From Enterococcus montenegrensis (GTDB taxonomy: Bacteria; Bacillota; Bacilli; Lactobacillales; Enterococcaceae): DNA of 64,000 nucleotides. The position numbers and the translations under genes were made by a program. The first letter of the stretch is position 1. Every line of letters starts with the position of its first letter. Positions 25,865-34,489 of the stretch are shown piece after piece. The notes under the pieces are model-generated. The model saw only the letters and a list, made by a program, of their open reading frames with translations, did not search any database and was not told where the DNA came from. The stretch is from assembly GCF_029983095.1 (NCBI RefSeq), contig NZ_CP120467.1, positions 976,001 to 1,040,000 on the forward strand. Direction: 5' to 3'.

Positions 25865-26242
25865 ATGTTAAAACGATTAATCAAAGGTGTAGTAGGCGTA
25901 TCCGTAATTTTAGGTGTGTTAATTGGGGGCGCGGTAGTATTTTCAGATGATGCTTCTGGGGAGTTTGCTCAAATAGTTGATCGTGTGAATCCTTTTGTTA
26001 AAGAGGGGAATGTCTATGTGAAGACTACGCAGCCTGAAGAAGTAAATGGATACGGAACGGCTCGTTATCGTCAAGTGGCTGCTGATGAAAAAGGTAATAA
26101 ACGCACAATTGAATTTTCAGGAATCTCAGAATTAAAAAAGGGTCACTATTTGAAATTGAAAAATAAAGGGGCTTTTGTCAAAACCTATGAAGAAGTCAAA
26201 AAAACCGATATTCCGCAAGCAGCCTTGGCTGTGATTGAGTGA
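25865..26242 (+). CDS. YxeA-like exported protein (DUF1093)
   Basis: 125-aa small secreted or membrane-anchored protein. The N-terminal helix (about 5-27, LIKGVVGVSVILGVLIGGAV) is a signal or anchor. The body has the YxeA/DUF1093 pattern: VNPFVKEGNVYVKT (about 41-54), ARYRQVAADEKGNKRTIEF (about 66-84) and a C-terminal YLKLKNKGAFVKTYEEV (about 97-113). The fold is OB-like in known members; the role is unknown. The start has AAAGGAG. No terminator of its own is evident beyond the hairpin at 26324-26365. Confidence 0.75.
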   Translation: MLKRLIKGVVGVSVILGVLIGGAVVFSDDASGEFAQIVDRVNPFVKEGNVYVKTTQPEEVNGYGTARYRQVAADEKGNKRTIEFSGISELKKGHYLKLKNKGAFVKTYEEVKKTDIPQAALAVIE

Positions 26243-26323
26243 TGCTGAGTAAAGTAGCCAATATCGAGTAGATACTAACTAACAGGATACTTTAATCCTC
26301 GTGAAGTTTTAAATCATACGAAT

Positions 26324-26365
26324 AAAAAAAGCTCCCAAAGCCGCAATTTTAGGCTTGGGAGCTTT
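26324..26365 (-). terminator. terminator, mainly minus strand
   Basis: AAAGCTCCCAAAGCC / GGCTTGGGAGCTTT with a T7 run on the minus strand after the hairpin. Confidence 0.8.
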
Positions 26366-26388
26366 ACGTTTATAAAGACCGTTTCAAA

Positions 26389-26658
26389 TTATTCTGGCGT
26401 GCCAATAACTTTAATGTAGTCATCAACATTTTTTATTTGCATATGTTTAATAACCAGTTGATTGCGTTGGTTGCGTTTGCCAGTGACTTTTAGTGTGTAT
26501 TTATTATTAGGTAATCGAAAAATATAGTTAGAAAGATAGCGATCTTTAATAATTCCTTCGGTAATTTCACCATCTTTAGCCAATTTGATTAAGGATAGGC
26601 GCATAGGTTGTTCTTGTAAAAGGACAGTTTTTACTAGCAGCCCTTCGAATTCTTCCAT
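26389..26658 (-). CDS. small hypothetical protein
   Basis: 89-aa soluble protein with a GAGGTG ribosome-binding site and a clean terminator, so it is very likely a real gene. It appears beta-rich: FEGLLVKTVLL, MRLSLIKLA, NYIFRLPNNKYTLKVTG and LVIKHMQIKNV alternate hydrophobic and polar residues, as in a small OB- or SH3-like barrel. It is very basic in the second half (TGKRNQRNQ). I do not recognise a family. It stands alone between the YxeA-like gene and the aquaporin gene. Confidence 0.65.
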   Translation of the reverse strand: MEEFEGLLVKTVLLQEQPMRLSLIKLAKDGEITEGIIKDRYLSNYIFRLPNNKYTLKVTGKRNQRNQLVIKHMQIKNVDDYIKVIGTPE

Positions 26659-26902
26659 TTTTTTTCACCTCATCTAAAATGTTCTTTCATCATTATAAAG
26701 GTTTTTGCACAATCCTGCATGAAAGAAGTTCAAAGAAAAATTCAAGTAAAAAAATATCTTACATGTATCATGTAAAATTAATAATGAACAAACTAGAATC
26801 AAGCTAAAATTAGCAGCTAAAAATTAATTCTGAACCTTCATTTTGGCTAAAAAGTGTTAAATTTTTTGTTGCAGTTTTAAAAAAGATAGCGATAATACTA
26901 TT

Positions 26903-26931
26903 AAAAAAACAGCTCCCAATGGGAACTGTTT
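26903..26931 (-). terminator. aquaporin gene terminator
   Basis: On the minus strand AAACAGTTCCCA / TGGGAGCTGTTT followed by T7. The rest of 26659-26902 is AT-rich and holds no gene. Confidence 0.85.
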
Positions 26932-26953
26932 AGTATTTTATTTAGCAGGAAGA

Positions 26954-27625
26954 TTAAGCTTCTTCTTCGCTACCTAAAAATTGTGTGACTAATGCCGCTA
27001 ATACGCCACCGACAACCGGTGCACATAAGTATACCCAGTAGTGACTTAAAGCAGTACCACCAGCAAAAATTGCCGGACCAAAACTACGAGCAGGATTTAG
27101 AGATCCCCCCGTTAAGTTTAAGGCAACAATAATTAACAGTGCCAAGACAAGACCGATGGCAAAAGATGCTAACGCACCACTACCATATTTTTTACTAGTA
27201 GCCATAATAATAACAAAAATAAATAAGAAGGTAATTAGTGTTTCGACACCAAATGCCATACCTGCGCTAATTTCACTAAAGTCTGTTTGACCGTAAGAAC
27301 CAGCAGGAACCTTCAACGCTTTGCCAAAGATACCGACAAAGAATGAAGCGACGATAGCACCAACAAATTGACTAATGATAAAAAAGATTGAATCTTTCCA
27401 AGAAACCCGTTTGTTAATTGCCATTGCAATGGTAACAGCAGGATTAAACAAGCCATTTGACAACGCACCGTGACCGACTGCTAAATCCATAATAGTAATC
27501 GTCAACCCGAATGCTAAACCAATCGCAAGTGGATCTGTTTTACCAACAACAACAGTGGCGGTTCCGACAAAAACCAACATGAAAGTGCCCATAAATTCAC
27601 CAAAGCATTTTCTGAATAAAGCCAT
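26954..27625 (-). CDS. aquaporin (MIP family)
   Basis: 223-aa six-helix MIP channel. The two half-helix loops carry NPA boxes: SNGLFNPAVTIAMA (about 57-70) and GGSLNPARSFGPA (about 172-184). The second reads NPARSFGPA, as in water-selective AqpZ-type channels, rather than NPARD as in GlpF glycerol facilitators, so water is the more likely substrate. No glycerol kinase or glp gene is adjacent. A consensus promoter lies just upstream on the minus strand. The C terminus is short and acidic (GSEEEA). Confidence 0.88.
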   Translation of the reverse strand: MALFRKCFGEFMGTFMLVFVGTATVVVGKTDPLAIGLAFGLTITIMDLAVGHGALSNGLFNPAVTIAMAINKRVSWKDSIFFIISQFVGAIVASFFVGIFGKALKVPAGSYGQTDFSEISAGMAFGVETLITFLFIFVIIMATSKKYGSGALASFAIGLVLALLIIVALNLTGGSLNPARSFGPAIFAGGTALSHYWVYLCAPVVGGVLAALVTQFLGSEEEA

Positions 27626-27653
27626 ATTTTTTCATCTCCTTTCTATAAAGTTA

Positions 27654-27682
27654 ATTATAGTAATAAAGTGGACGGCTGTAAA
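27654..27682 (-). promoter_or_regulatory. aquaporin gene promoter
   Basis: Minus strand: TTTACA, 17-bp spacer, TATAAT. Confidence 0.75.
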
Positions 27683-27775
27683 AAGATAGGCCCTATATAC
27701 AAAAAAGAGAAGATGTGTTCAAATTAAAAGAAATAAATTCCGTGTTGTTTTTATTTATAGCGATAGTTATTTTTT

Positions 27776-27801
27776 AAAAAGTGTTTTCTAATTTAATTTT
27801 T
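27776..27801 (+). repeat. 26-bp duplicated motif, copy 1
   Basis: AAAAAGTGTTTTCTAATTTA followed by ATTTTT. It differs at two positions from the copy at 28058-28083, and each copy sits at a promoter. Confidence 0.6.
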
Positions 27802-27829
27802 GAAAAAAACATTCTTCTTTTACTATAAT
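27800..27829 (+). promoter_or_regulatory. promoter without an annotated gene
   Basis: TTGAAA (27800-27805), 18-bp spacer, TATAAT (27824-27829). It points at the small ORF at 27892. Confidence 0.55.
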
Positions 27830-27891
27830 CTCTATTAATATTGTTTCATTTATAAATTGGTATTGGTTTTGATTGAAAGTGGGGAAGGAAG

Positions 27892-27957
27892 GTGAAAGAC
27901 GGTTTGAGAAAAATTAATATCTGGGTAAGTAGCTTTATTTTGAGCTTTTTATTATGA
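27892..27957 (+). CDS. possible 21-aa membrane peptide
   Basis: GTG followed by KDGLRKINIWVSSFILSFLL and TGA. It lies about 60 nt downstream of a good promoter, with a GGGGAAGGAAG purine tract in front (the spacing to GTG is short). A basic head and hydrophobic tail resemble small membrane or signalling peptides. No family is recognised; candidate only. Confidence 0.3.
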   Translation: MKDGLRKINIWVSSFILSFLL

Positions 27958-28057
27958 AGTAAAAAAGAGAATAAATTATATTAGAAGTAAAATTGATAAA
28001 AAAATAATTTTGGTCTATATCGGAAACAAAAGAGTGGGAAAAATTAAAAAAATAAAC

Positions 28058-28083
28058 AAAAAGCGTTTTCAAATTTAATTTTT
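28058..28083 (+). repeat. 26-bp duplicated motif, copy 2, with cre-like core
   Basis: AAAAAGCGTTTTCAAATTTA followed by ATTTTT. Its reverse strand contains TGAAAACGCTTTTT, 13 of 14 matches to the catabolite-responsive element TGWAARCGYTWNCW. It overlaps the -35 of the next promoter. Confidence 0.55.
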
Positions 28084-28094
28084 TCTGTTATGAT
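28066..28094 (+). promoter_or_regulatory. promoter of the second CKPVGL gene
   Basis: TTTTCA (28066-28071), 17-bp spacer, TATGAT (28089-28094). Confidence 0.55.
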
Positions 28095-28126
28095 ATACCT
28101 GAAATTAAGTGAGGGAGGTGTTATTA

Positions 28127-28333
28127 ATGGAAGTAGAAGTTGGGAAAACATACTTATGCAAACCAGTCGGATTAACGAGCGAAGTCGCAGGCTTTGTCGA
28201 ACATACATATACGAATACAGTCTTGATTTCAGTTACAGAATGTGAGCGTTGTGATCGACCTAAAGTGATTGAAGCGCAAAATCGCTTGTTGGTACGTTAT
28301 GAAGATATTCGAGATATTGCGGTTGTAGCCTAA
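28127..28333 (+). CDS. small conserved protein, CKPVGL family (paralogue 2)
   Basis: 68-aa soluble protein paralogous to the one at 8232-8459: VGKTYLCKPVGLTSEVAGFV (6-25), then VLISVTECERCD and LLVRYEDIRDIAVV. ATG 28127 follows GGGAGGTG at proper spacing; the six-codon upstream extension includes that site. This copy has two additional Cys (ECERCD) that could bind metal, absent in the other. Its promoter carries a cre-like site, hinting at carbon control. Function is unknown. Confidence 0.75.
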   Translation: MEVEVGKTYLCKPVGLTSEVAGFVEHTYTNTVLISVTECERCDRPKVIEAQNRLLVRYEDIRDIAVVA

Positions 28334-28420
28334 TAAATGACAACTTTCTAGTCACGACTAGGAAAACAGGAATTGTCATTTTAAAAATTGAGTACAGTAT
28401 GACTGCTGTATTTCATAATT

Positions 28421-28474
28421 AAAAAGGCAGCTGCGCCAAAGTTAGTTTGACTTTTGGCGCAGCTGCCTTTTTTT
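28421..28474 (+). terminator. strong bidirectional terminator
   Basis: AAAAAGGCAGCTGCGCCAAA and TTTGGCGCAGCTGCCTTTTT form a stem of about 20 bp. A further weaker hairpin (ATGACAA/TTGTCAT) lies at 28337-28379. Confidence 0.9.
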
Positions 28475-28537
28475 GCTTTAAAAGCAATCTGTAGGGTTAA
28501 GATAGAACTTTTCAACACGGCTTTTGAGCTTATTTAC

Positions 28538-30340
28538 TTAACCAACTCCGATAACAAAGTTTAATAGCTTATCAGAATAAGTGACTTTAGTTTGTGCATC
28601 TTTAATAGTTTGATTTAACGTAGCCATTTGATCAGTAATAATGCCATCTACTTCGTAAAAAATCATCCGACTCATATCCTCACTACTATTTGGCGTCCAG
28701 ACAAAAACCTTCTTGCCATCTTCTTTAGCAGAGGAAATGAAATTATGATTAATCGTCGAATATTCCATCGTTAGGAAATCTGCTTTTGTAATTGGTGGTC
28801 CTACCACGTTAAAAGGTAAAATATAGCCAACAGTAAGTTGAGGTACCTGTGTTTTCAAGGATTCAACAATTGAAAAAGATAGACTTTGCAGCATATGATG
28901 GTTTGAAACAATTTCATTTTGATACTTTTTCAAAAAAACTTGAACGATTGGTGCGGTATCTTTTTGTTGCGTCTTAATTTCGACTAATAATTTTTGGTTC
29001 AGGCGTTTTGCTTCCGCCAGATAAGAATCAAAAGTAGGGATTTTCGCAGTTTGATCATTTTCTTTTAAAGTCACTTTTTGAATTTCAGCAAGGGTCATTT
29101 TTTCCGGTGCTTGATTGACACCCCCTAAATTTTTCAAATTAAAGTCATGGATAACAACAAATTGATGGTCACTTGTCATTTGGATGTCCATCTCGACATA
29201 ATCAGGATGTTGGCTTTGACTGGTTTTTTGTAAAGAAGCCAAGCTATTTTGAACACCATTGCCATCATCTACGCCACGATGGGAAATTGTAAGTGGAATT
29301 TTCGTAATTTCTTGATTGAGATAATCCATGTTGTACAAGCTAACACCAACTCCAAAAAAGACTGCAATTAAAATGAGTAAGGTATTTTTAATTCCTTCAA
29401 GGCGCGGATTAGGTAACGATTCTTGATAAAACCATTTAGGGATTTCTGGCAAGAAGCCTTCGTCGTTCATAAAATCGATAATAATATAAAAAATTCCAAC
29501 CGTTGATAAAACCAAATTGACAAGTAAAAAAAATTGGAGCAACGTCATTGCAAAAACTGCACTAATTAACGCATAGTCGGGGAAAAATTCTTCAATCAAG
29601 GCTTGTGCTCCTACCACAATGGTAAAGCTAAGCCCGGTTATTAGTAAAATTGCACCACCAATAAATAAAAAACGACCAATAATGGCAAAAAAGCGCCGTT
29701 TTGTAATCAAAAAACTTTCCTTAAAGGCATCTCTAAAGGGACGATCACGTAAAATCATCTCTGGTAAAGCAAAGATTAAACGAATACCGATATAAATAAG
29801 AACAAGATAGCCCAAAACAAAACCTGAGATAATTAACAAACGGTTGGTAAAAATAAAATCCATAATAAAAGCAGGAATTTTAATGCGTGCTAATAAATCA
29901 GAATTAAAGCTCAAACCACCGATGGGTAAAATTAGTAAAAAGTAAAAAAGAAAAAAGATAAAAACGCTAGGCCGCAATTTTTTTAACTGAATCATCGTCA
30001 TCCGTAACAGCTGTTTCAACGAAACGGGTTGCTTTTTCTCAATGAAGTACACACTTAAAAGTAAAAAGGTAAACTCAAAGAAAACCAACAATAAAATTAG
30101 CAGCAAGATGACCACTAATAAAAAAGTAACTGCTGGGTGTTGTGTCGCAATTCCACCTAAATTATCATAGGATAAATAATGAATCGCACCGCGTTTTAAA
30201 ATAAATTTGGTTGAGCTGCTTAGAAGGGGAATGACAACAAATAAAATGAAGCCATGCATTAATAAGACATCACGAAAGTAAACATTTGTTTTGACTAAAA
30301 AATCCCAGGTATTTTTTACTGACTCTTTTAAATACTTCAT
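28538..30340 (-). CDS. membrane glycerophosphodiester phosphodiesterase
   Basis: 600-aa protein with an N-terminal membrane region of about eight helices (residues 1-345; glycerophosphoryl diester phosphodiesterase membrane domain) and a C-terminal GDPD TIM barrel. The barrel starts at LTISHRGVDDGNGVQNSLAS (about 347-366), with HR, Glu in YVEMDIQMT and His in VVIHDFNL as the catalytic and metal residues, and ends with DGIITDQ. It cleaves glycerophosphodiesters to glycerol 3-phosphate and an alcohol, perhaps from lipid or LTA turnover. ATG 30340 is chosen because AGGTG lies 6 nt upstream. Convergent with the CKPVGL gene. Confidence 0.9.
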   Translation of the reverse strand: MKYLKESVKNTWDFLVKTNVYFRDVLLMHGFILFVVIPLLSSSTKFILKRGAIHYLSYDNLGGIATQHPAVTFLLVVILLLILLLVFFEFTFLLLSVYFIEKKQPVSLKQLLRMTMIQLKKLRPSVFIFFLFYFLLILPIGGLSFNSDLLARIKIPAFIMDFIFTNRLLIISGFVLGYLVLIYIGIRLIFALPEMILRDRPFRDAFKESFLITKRRFFAIIGRFLFIGGAILLITGLSFTIVVGAQALIEEFFPDYALISAVFAMTLLQFFLLVNLVLSTVGIFYIIIDFMNDEGFLPEIPKWFYQESLPNPRLEGIKNTLLILIAVFFGVGVSLYNMDYLNQEITKIPLTISHRGVDDGNGVQNSLASLQKTSQSQHPDYVEMDIQMTSDHQFVVIHDFNLKNLGGVNQAPEKMTLAEIQKVTLKENDQTAKIPTFDSYLAEAKRLNQKLLVEIKTQQKDTAPIVQVFLKKYQNEIVSNHHMLQSLSFSIVESLKTQVPQLTVGYILPFNVVGPPITKADFLTMEYSTINHNFISSAKEDGKKVFVWTPNSSEDMSRMIFYEVDGIITDQMATLNQTIKDAQTKVTYSDKLLNFVIGVG

Positions 30341-30418
30341 CTTCATCACCTATCTCTATTGTAGCGGAAAAACAACTTTCAACAAAGAAAATAGAGCGGG
30401 TAAAAGTTAAATTGCAGA

Positions 30419-30461
30419 TAAAAATGCCCCACTCAGAGTTAAGCTAAGTGGGGCATTTTTA
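30419..30461 (-). terminator. terminator of the DedA/TVP38-like gene
   Basis: AAAATGCCCCACT / AGTGGGGCATTTT with T runs on both strands. Confidence 0.85.
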
Positions 30462-30464
30462 TTT

Positions 30465-31061
30465 CTAGCCAAGCAGTCCAGTCAAAAATGAACCGCCATA
30501 AATTAAAGCCATGCTGTATAAGAAAATAGATAGTGGTTTTGCTAATAAAATAATCCAAACGTATTTTTTAACTGAGATATTGGTAAGGCCGGCCATTAAA
30601 CAAAGGGCATCATCAGGCGCAACAGGTAAGAAAATGGCTAGGGCAAACAATTTTTCAAAGCGGCTTTGATTATCTAACCAGCCAATATATTTATTATAAG
30701 TCTTGTCACTGATCATGCTTAAAATAAATGGTTTCCCGTAACGGCGTCCTAAAAGGAAAATAATGATTGAACCGATACAAATGCCCACATAATTGTAAAC
30801 AAAACCAGCAAAAGGTCCAAAGATCAACACGCCTGCGGCACTAGAAATACCGCCGGGGATAATCGGAATGACAACTTGTAAAATTTGTAAGAGAATGAAG
30901 ATGATCGGACCTAAAATAATCGAGTCACCGACTAATCCTCTTAGAGCGTTGATATCTTTAAAGACACCTAAATTGATAAAATATATCGTTAAGGCAATTG
31001 AAACTAAAATGCCTATAACAGAAATCGTATTAATAATTTTGCGAGAAAGAGCGATACTCAT
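30465..31061 (-). CDS. TVP38/TMEM64 (DedA-like) family membrane protein
   Basis: 198-aa protein with about five hydrophobic segments. The family core is recognisable: VIPIIPGGISSAAGVLIFGP (about 67-86), FVYNYVGICIGSIIIFLLGRRYGKPF (in part, about 89-114) and PVAPDDALCLMAGLTNISVK (about 151-170). SNARE-associated/DedA relatives act in membrane homeostasis and have been linked to lipid flipping; the function here is not established. ATG 31061 follows AAAGGAG; the 13-codon upstream extension lacks a site. It diverges from mntH. Confidence 0.85.
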   Translation of the reverse strand: MSIALSRKIINTISVIGILVSIALTIYFINLGVFKDINALRGLVGDSIILGPIIFILLQILQVVIPIIPGGISSAAGVLIFGPFAGFVYNYVGICIGSIIIFLLGRRYGKPFILSMISDKTYNKYIGWLDNQSRFEKLFALAIFLPVAPDDALCLMAGLTNISVKKYVWIILLAKPLSIFLYSMALIYGGSFLTGLLG

Positions 31062-31274
31062 GGTCTCATCTCCTTTGTTTGATATACTAATATTATACAA
31101 GGAATTTTTTTATTTGCCCTGTGTTTTGACTGACAAAGAACAAACAAATTTGTAAGTTGGCTAATAAGTTTGAACCAACTGTATTATAAGAGCTTTTAAT
31201 AAGAAAAGCTATCCTACTGAAGGCTGATTTATAAAAATTAAAGATTATTTGTTGCTTTTTAAATGTGTTTCTAG

Positions 31275-31303
31275 TTTACAGCTAAAAAAAATAGGTGTAC
31301 ACT
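31275..31303 (+). promoter_or_regulatory. mntH promoter
   Basis: TTTACA (31275-31280), 17-bp spacer, TACACT (31298-31303). Confidence 0.7.
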
Positions 31304-31317
31304 CAGTTTGTCAAAAG

Positions 31318-31335
31318 TTTCGGTTAACCTAAAAA
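31318..31335 (+). promoter_or_regulatory. DtxR/MntR-family operator-like site
   Basis: TTTCGGTTAACCTAAAAA contains the palindrome GGTTAACC (31322-31329). It resembles the AGGTTAACCT-type boxes bound by EfaR/SloR-type manganese repressors. It lies just downstream of the predicted transcript start. Confidence 0.55.
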
Positions 31336-31366
31336 ATAATTGAGTTGCATAGAAAAGAGTGATGAG

Positions 31367-32725
31367 ATGAGTCATAAAAAAGAAAAATTAATTGAATACG
31401 CAAATGGACCAAGCTTAGAGGAAATCAATAATACAGTTGAGGTCCCTAAAAACGCTAGTTTCTTTCGCACACTGCTCGCTTATAGTGGGCCGGGTGCTTT
31501 AGTAGCTGTAGGCTACATGGATCCTGGTAATTGGATTACTTCAATTGCTGGTGGTGCAGAATACAAATATGCTTTGTTAAGTGTCATTTTATTATCGAGT
31601 TTGATTGCGATGCTGTTACAAAGTATGGCAGCAAAATTAGGAATTGTTACCGGACGCGACTTAGCCCAAGCAACACGGGAACACACATCGAAAAAGACCG
31701 GGTTTGTTTTATGGATTATTACTGAATTAGCGATTATGGCAACGGATATCGCCGAAGTAATTGGTGGTGCGGTGGCATTACAGTTATTATTTGGTCTACC
31801 TTTAATCGTAGGGGTTTTAATTACTACATTGGATGTTTTATTATTGCTATTATTGACGAAACTAGGTTTTCGAAAGATTGAAGCGATTGTTGCAGTTTTA
31901 ATCGCAGTTATTTTCATGGTTTTTGCCTATGAAGTTGCGTTAGCACAACCGCAGCTCGGTGAAGTGTTACGTGGTTTTATTCCAGATCCCAAAATTGCCA
32001 CCGATAAATCGATGCTTTTATTGGCATTGGGGATTGTCGGCGCAACTGTTATGCCCCACAACTTATATTTGCACTCCTCTATTTCACAAGCCCGTAAATT
32101 TGACCGCAACGATGAGGAAGAAAAAGCCAGAGCAATTAAATTTACCACTTGGGATTCCAACATTCAGCTGACTGTAGCTTTTGTAGTCAACTGCTTATTA
32201 TTAGTATTAGGTGGAGCATTATTTTATGGGACAAACAGTGATTTAGGAAAATTTGTTGATTTATATGATGCTTTAAAAGATCCAAGTATCGTAGGAAATA
32301 TCGCAAGTCCACTTTTAAGTACGCTCTTTGCTGTTGCGTTACTTGCTTCTGGTCAAAATTCTACTATTACCGGAACACTTTCAGGGCAAATTGTGATGGA
32401 AGGTTTCATTAATTTGAAGATGCCATTGTGGATGCGTCGAGTAGTAACACGTTTGTTAGCAATTGTGCCCGTTATTATTTGTGTCATTTTATATGGTGGT
32501 AGAGAATCTGCAGTTGAAGATTTGCTACTTTATACGCAAGTCTTTTTGAGTATTGCCTTACCGATTTCAATTATTCCATTAACAATTTATACGAGTGATA
32601 AAAAAATCATGGGTAGATTTGCTAACCCAACATGGATGAAAATTTTAGCTTGGGTGATCGCTATTGTTTTGACCGTTTTAAATCTGTTTTTAATCTACAG
32701 CACATTAACAGGTGCAAATGGGTAG
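31367..32725 (+). CDS. mntH: manganese transporter MntH (Nramp)
   Basis: 452-aa proton-coupled divalent metal transporter with about 11 helices. The Nramp metal site is complete: [13 protein letters not shown] in TM1 (about 50-62) and [14 protein letters not shown] in TM6 (about 225-238). The cytoplasmic head ([17 protein letters not shown]) is typical of lactic acid bacteria. Start ATG 31367 is preferred over the in-frame TTG nine codons earlier because AAAGAG lies 7 nt upstream. It is followed by a universal stress protein gene 14 nt later, so the two form an operon. Likely repressed by manganese through the operator-like site at 31318-31335. Confidence 0.93.
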   Translation: MSHKKEKLIEYANGPSLEEINNTVEVPKNASFFRTLLAYSGPGALVAVGYMDPGNWITSIAGGAEYKYALLSVILLSSLIAMLLQSMAAKLGIVTGRDLAQATREHTSKKTGFVLWIITELAIMATDIAEVIGGAVALQLLFGLPLIVGVLITTLDVLLLLLLTKLGFRKIEAIVAVLIAVIFMVFAYEVALAQPQLGEVLRGFIPDPKIATDKSMLLLALGIVGATVMPHNLYLHSSISQARKFDRNDEEEKARAIKFTTWDSNIQLTVAFVVNCLLLVLGGALFYGTNSDLGKFVDLYDALKDPSIVGNIASPLLSTLFAVALLASGQNSTITGTLSGQIVMEGFINLKMPLWMRRVVTRLLAIVPVIICVILYGGRESAVEDLLLYTQVFLSIALPISIIPLTIYTSDKKIMGRFANPTWMKILAWVIAIVLTVLNLFLIYSTLTGANG

Positions 32726-32739
32726 AAAGGTGAGGAGTA

Positions 32740-33171
32740 ATGAATACTTTTAAGTGTATTTTAGTAGCAGTAGATGATTCGAATGATTCAAAAAAAGCTT
32801 TTGAATATGCGTTAACATATGCAATGGAGCATCAAGCCTCTTTGACGATTACAACTATTTTCGAAATTAATCGCTTGAATGTGTACGAGTATCTAACGCC
32901 TGAAACAATTGCGCTGCATAAGCAAGATACAATTGCAATCGCGGAAAACTATCGTAAACAAGCATTAAGCAAAGGAGTAAAAGAGGCAACGGTTGTGGTC
33001 GATGAAGGAACACCGGCAACAGTTATTTTAGATAAAATTTTACCCGCGGTAAAACCAGACTTACTAATTTGCGGTTCCAAAAGTAAACCGAATCATGCCC
33101 CGCTAGTTTTAGGAAGTCAAGCTGCTTTACTCGCAAAAGGAGCAAGTTGTTCAGTTTTAATTATTCGCTAA
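32740..33171 (+). CDS. universal stress protein (UspA family)
   Basis: 143-aa USP with the Rossmann-like alpha/beta fold. The start is ILVAVDDSNDSKKAFEYAL (7-25), and the ATP-binding loop is read as ICGSKSKPNHAPLVLGSQAA, close to G-x2-G-x9-G(S/T) but with Lys and Asn in the loop. It ends in CSVLIIR. AGGTGAGGAG precedes the ATG. Co-transcribed with mntH; this pairing suggests a role in manganese or oxidative stress, which is inference. Confidence 0.9.
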   Translation: MNTFKCILVAVDDSNDSKKAFEYALTYAMEHQASLTITTIFEINRLNVYEYLTPETIALHKQDTIAIAENYRKQALSKGVKEATVVVDEGTPATVILDKILPAVKPDLLICGSKSKPNHAPLVLGSQAALLAKGASCSVLIIR

Positions 33172-33252
33172 AATAAAGTTGTGATAAAAACCACGATTTA
33201 AACGCCATTTATTTGTAATAAAATGGCCCACGTCTGCTGGTATAGCCGTAAT

Positions 33253-33299
33253 AAAAAAGGTGAGACAAAAGTAAACTAACTTTTGTCTCATCTTTTTTT
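33253..33299 (+). terminator. bidirectional terminator
   Basis: AAAAAAGGTGAGACAAAAGT / ACTTTTGTCTCATCTTTTTT, one G:T pair. It overlaps the 3' end of the minus-strand exporter gene. Confidence 0.9.
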
Positions 33300-33737
33300 G
33301 ATAGAAGGATTAAATTTAAACACCAGTGTTTCAACGAGTGATGTTATCATAAAGCCTGCGGCAATCGCACCGGCAGTCATAATGACAATTTTTAGATTAT
33401 CTAACGATTTGGCAGAATCACCTAACACCAATTCACGAATGGCTTGATAAGCAGGACCGCCTGGAACTAGCGGCACCAAACTGGGGATGTTGAAAATAAT
33501 CATCGGCATTTTAAGACGCCGCGAAAAAAAGATGCTGAAACAGCCAATCGCAATGGCAGCGACAAAGTTAGAAAAGCCTAATCCTTGCGCGTTTTGTCGT
33601 AATAACCAATACACCATCCAGCCGATGGCACCGGTTAAACCTGTTGCTAATAAGGAACGTTTGGGGATATTAGTGATAATACCAAAAGCTACAGTACTGA
33701 TAAAACTAAAGAAAAAATGAATGCCATATAAGATCAT
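33288..33737 (-). CDS. threonine/serine exporter family, YjjB-type subunit (DUF3815)
   Basis: 149-aa membrane protein with four to five helices, corresponding to the C-terminal half of ThrE (YjjB-like). Landmarks are FGIITNIPKRSLLATGLTGA (about 18-37), the central IFNIPSLVPLVPGGPAYQAI (about 81-100) and a last helix AGAIAAGFMITSLVETLVF. It overlaps the YjjP-type gene by 4 bp and must act with it. Its stop lies inside the shared terminator. Substrate (threonine/serine, or succinate for E. coli YjjPB) is not determined. Confidence 0.88.
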   Translation of the reverse strand: MILYGIHFFFSFISTVAFGIITNIPKRSLLATGLTGAIGWMVYWLLRQNAQGLGFSNFVAAIAIGCFSIFFSRRLKMPMIIFNIPSLVPLVPGGPAYQAIRELVLGDSAKSLDNLKIVIMTAGAIAAGFMITSLVETLVFKFNPSIKKR

Positions 33738-34489
33738 GCGATACCACCTCCAAATAAAAGCAGCGTGGTCGCAATTCCAACACCAATAGCAGCCGCAATA
33801 AATAAAGCTTCAATCCCCCGAGCAACCCCGCTTAGCAGATCCCCTGATAAAATGTCACGAAATGAGTTCGTGATGGCTACACCAGGGACTAAAGGCATTA
33901 CCGCTCCGATTATAATGTGGTCAACATTGCTGGCTAATCCCAGCTTTACACATGAAATAGCCAACGCACCAATAACAAAAGCTGCAACAAACATATCTAA
34001 AAAACGCATTTGTAACCATTTTTTTACATAAATTCCTGCGATAAATCCAAGACAGCCAATAAAAAACGTGGGGGTAAAATCTTGCCATGTCCCGCCAAAG
34101 ATATACATTAAAGTACAACTAACAAAACCTGCTGCTAGCACTTGCCAAAGTAAAGAAAAACTCGGTGTGTCACAGTTCACACGTTTTAGTCGTGCATTTA
34201 ACTCGTTTAAAGTAATCTTTTTAGCTGCAAATTCGCGGGAAAGATGATTGACGGCGACAATTTTTTCTAAGTTGATGGAACGTTCATGTACCTCTTCTAA
34301 TTGAGAAAAAGAAGAATTACGTATACTCATAAATAGGCCAGTTGCCGTAACATAACTAACAGTGTTAGAAATCCCAGCGTTTTCTGCGATTCGATTCATC
34401 GTATCTTCTACACGATATACTTCTGAACCATTCTCCATCATAATTTTACCCGCCATAAGACAGGTACTTAAAACAAGCTCTTCTTTCAT
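33734..34489 (-). CDS. threonine/serine exporter family, YjjP-type subunit (DUF1212)
   Basis: 251-aa protein corresponding to the N-terminal half of ThrE. The cytoplasmic head carries the family signature LMAGKIMMENGSEVYRVEDT (about 11-30) and TATGLFMSI (about 48-56). About five helices follow, with GAVMPLVPGVAITNSFRDIL (about 191-210) as the conserved transmembrane motif. It forms a split exporter with the next gene (4-bp overlap). Confidence 0.88.
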   Translation of the reverse strand: MKEELVLSTCLMAGKIMMENGSEVYRVEDTMNRIAENAGISNTVSYVTATGLFMSIRNSSFSQLEEVHERSINLEKIVAVNHLSREFAAKKITLNELNARLKRVNCDTPSFSLLWQVLAAGFVSCTLMYIFGGTWQDFTPTFFIGCLGFIAGIYVKKWLQMRFLDMFVAAFVIGALAISCVKLGLASNVDHIIIGAVMPLVPGVAITNSFRDILSGDLLSGVARGIEALFIAAAIGVGIATTLLLFGGGIA

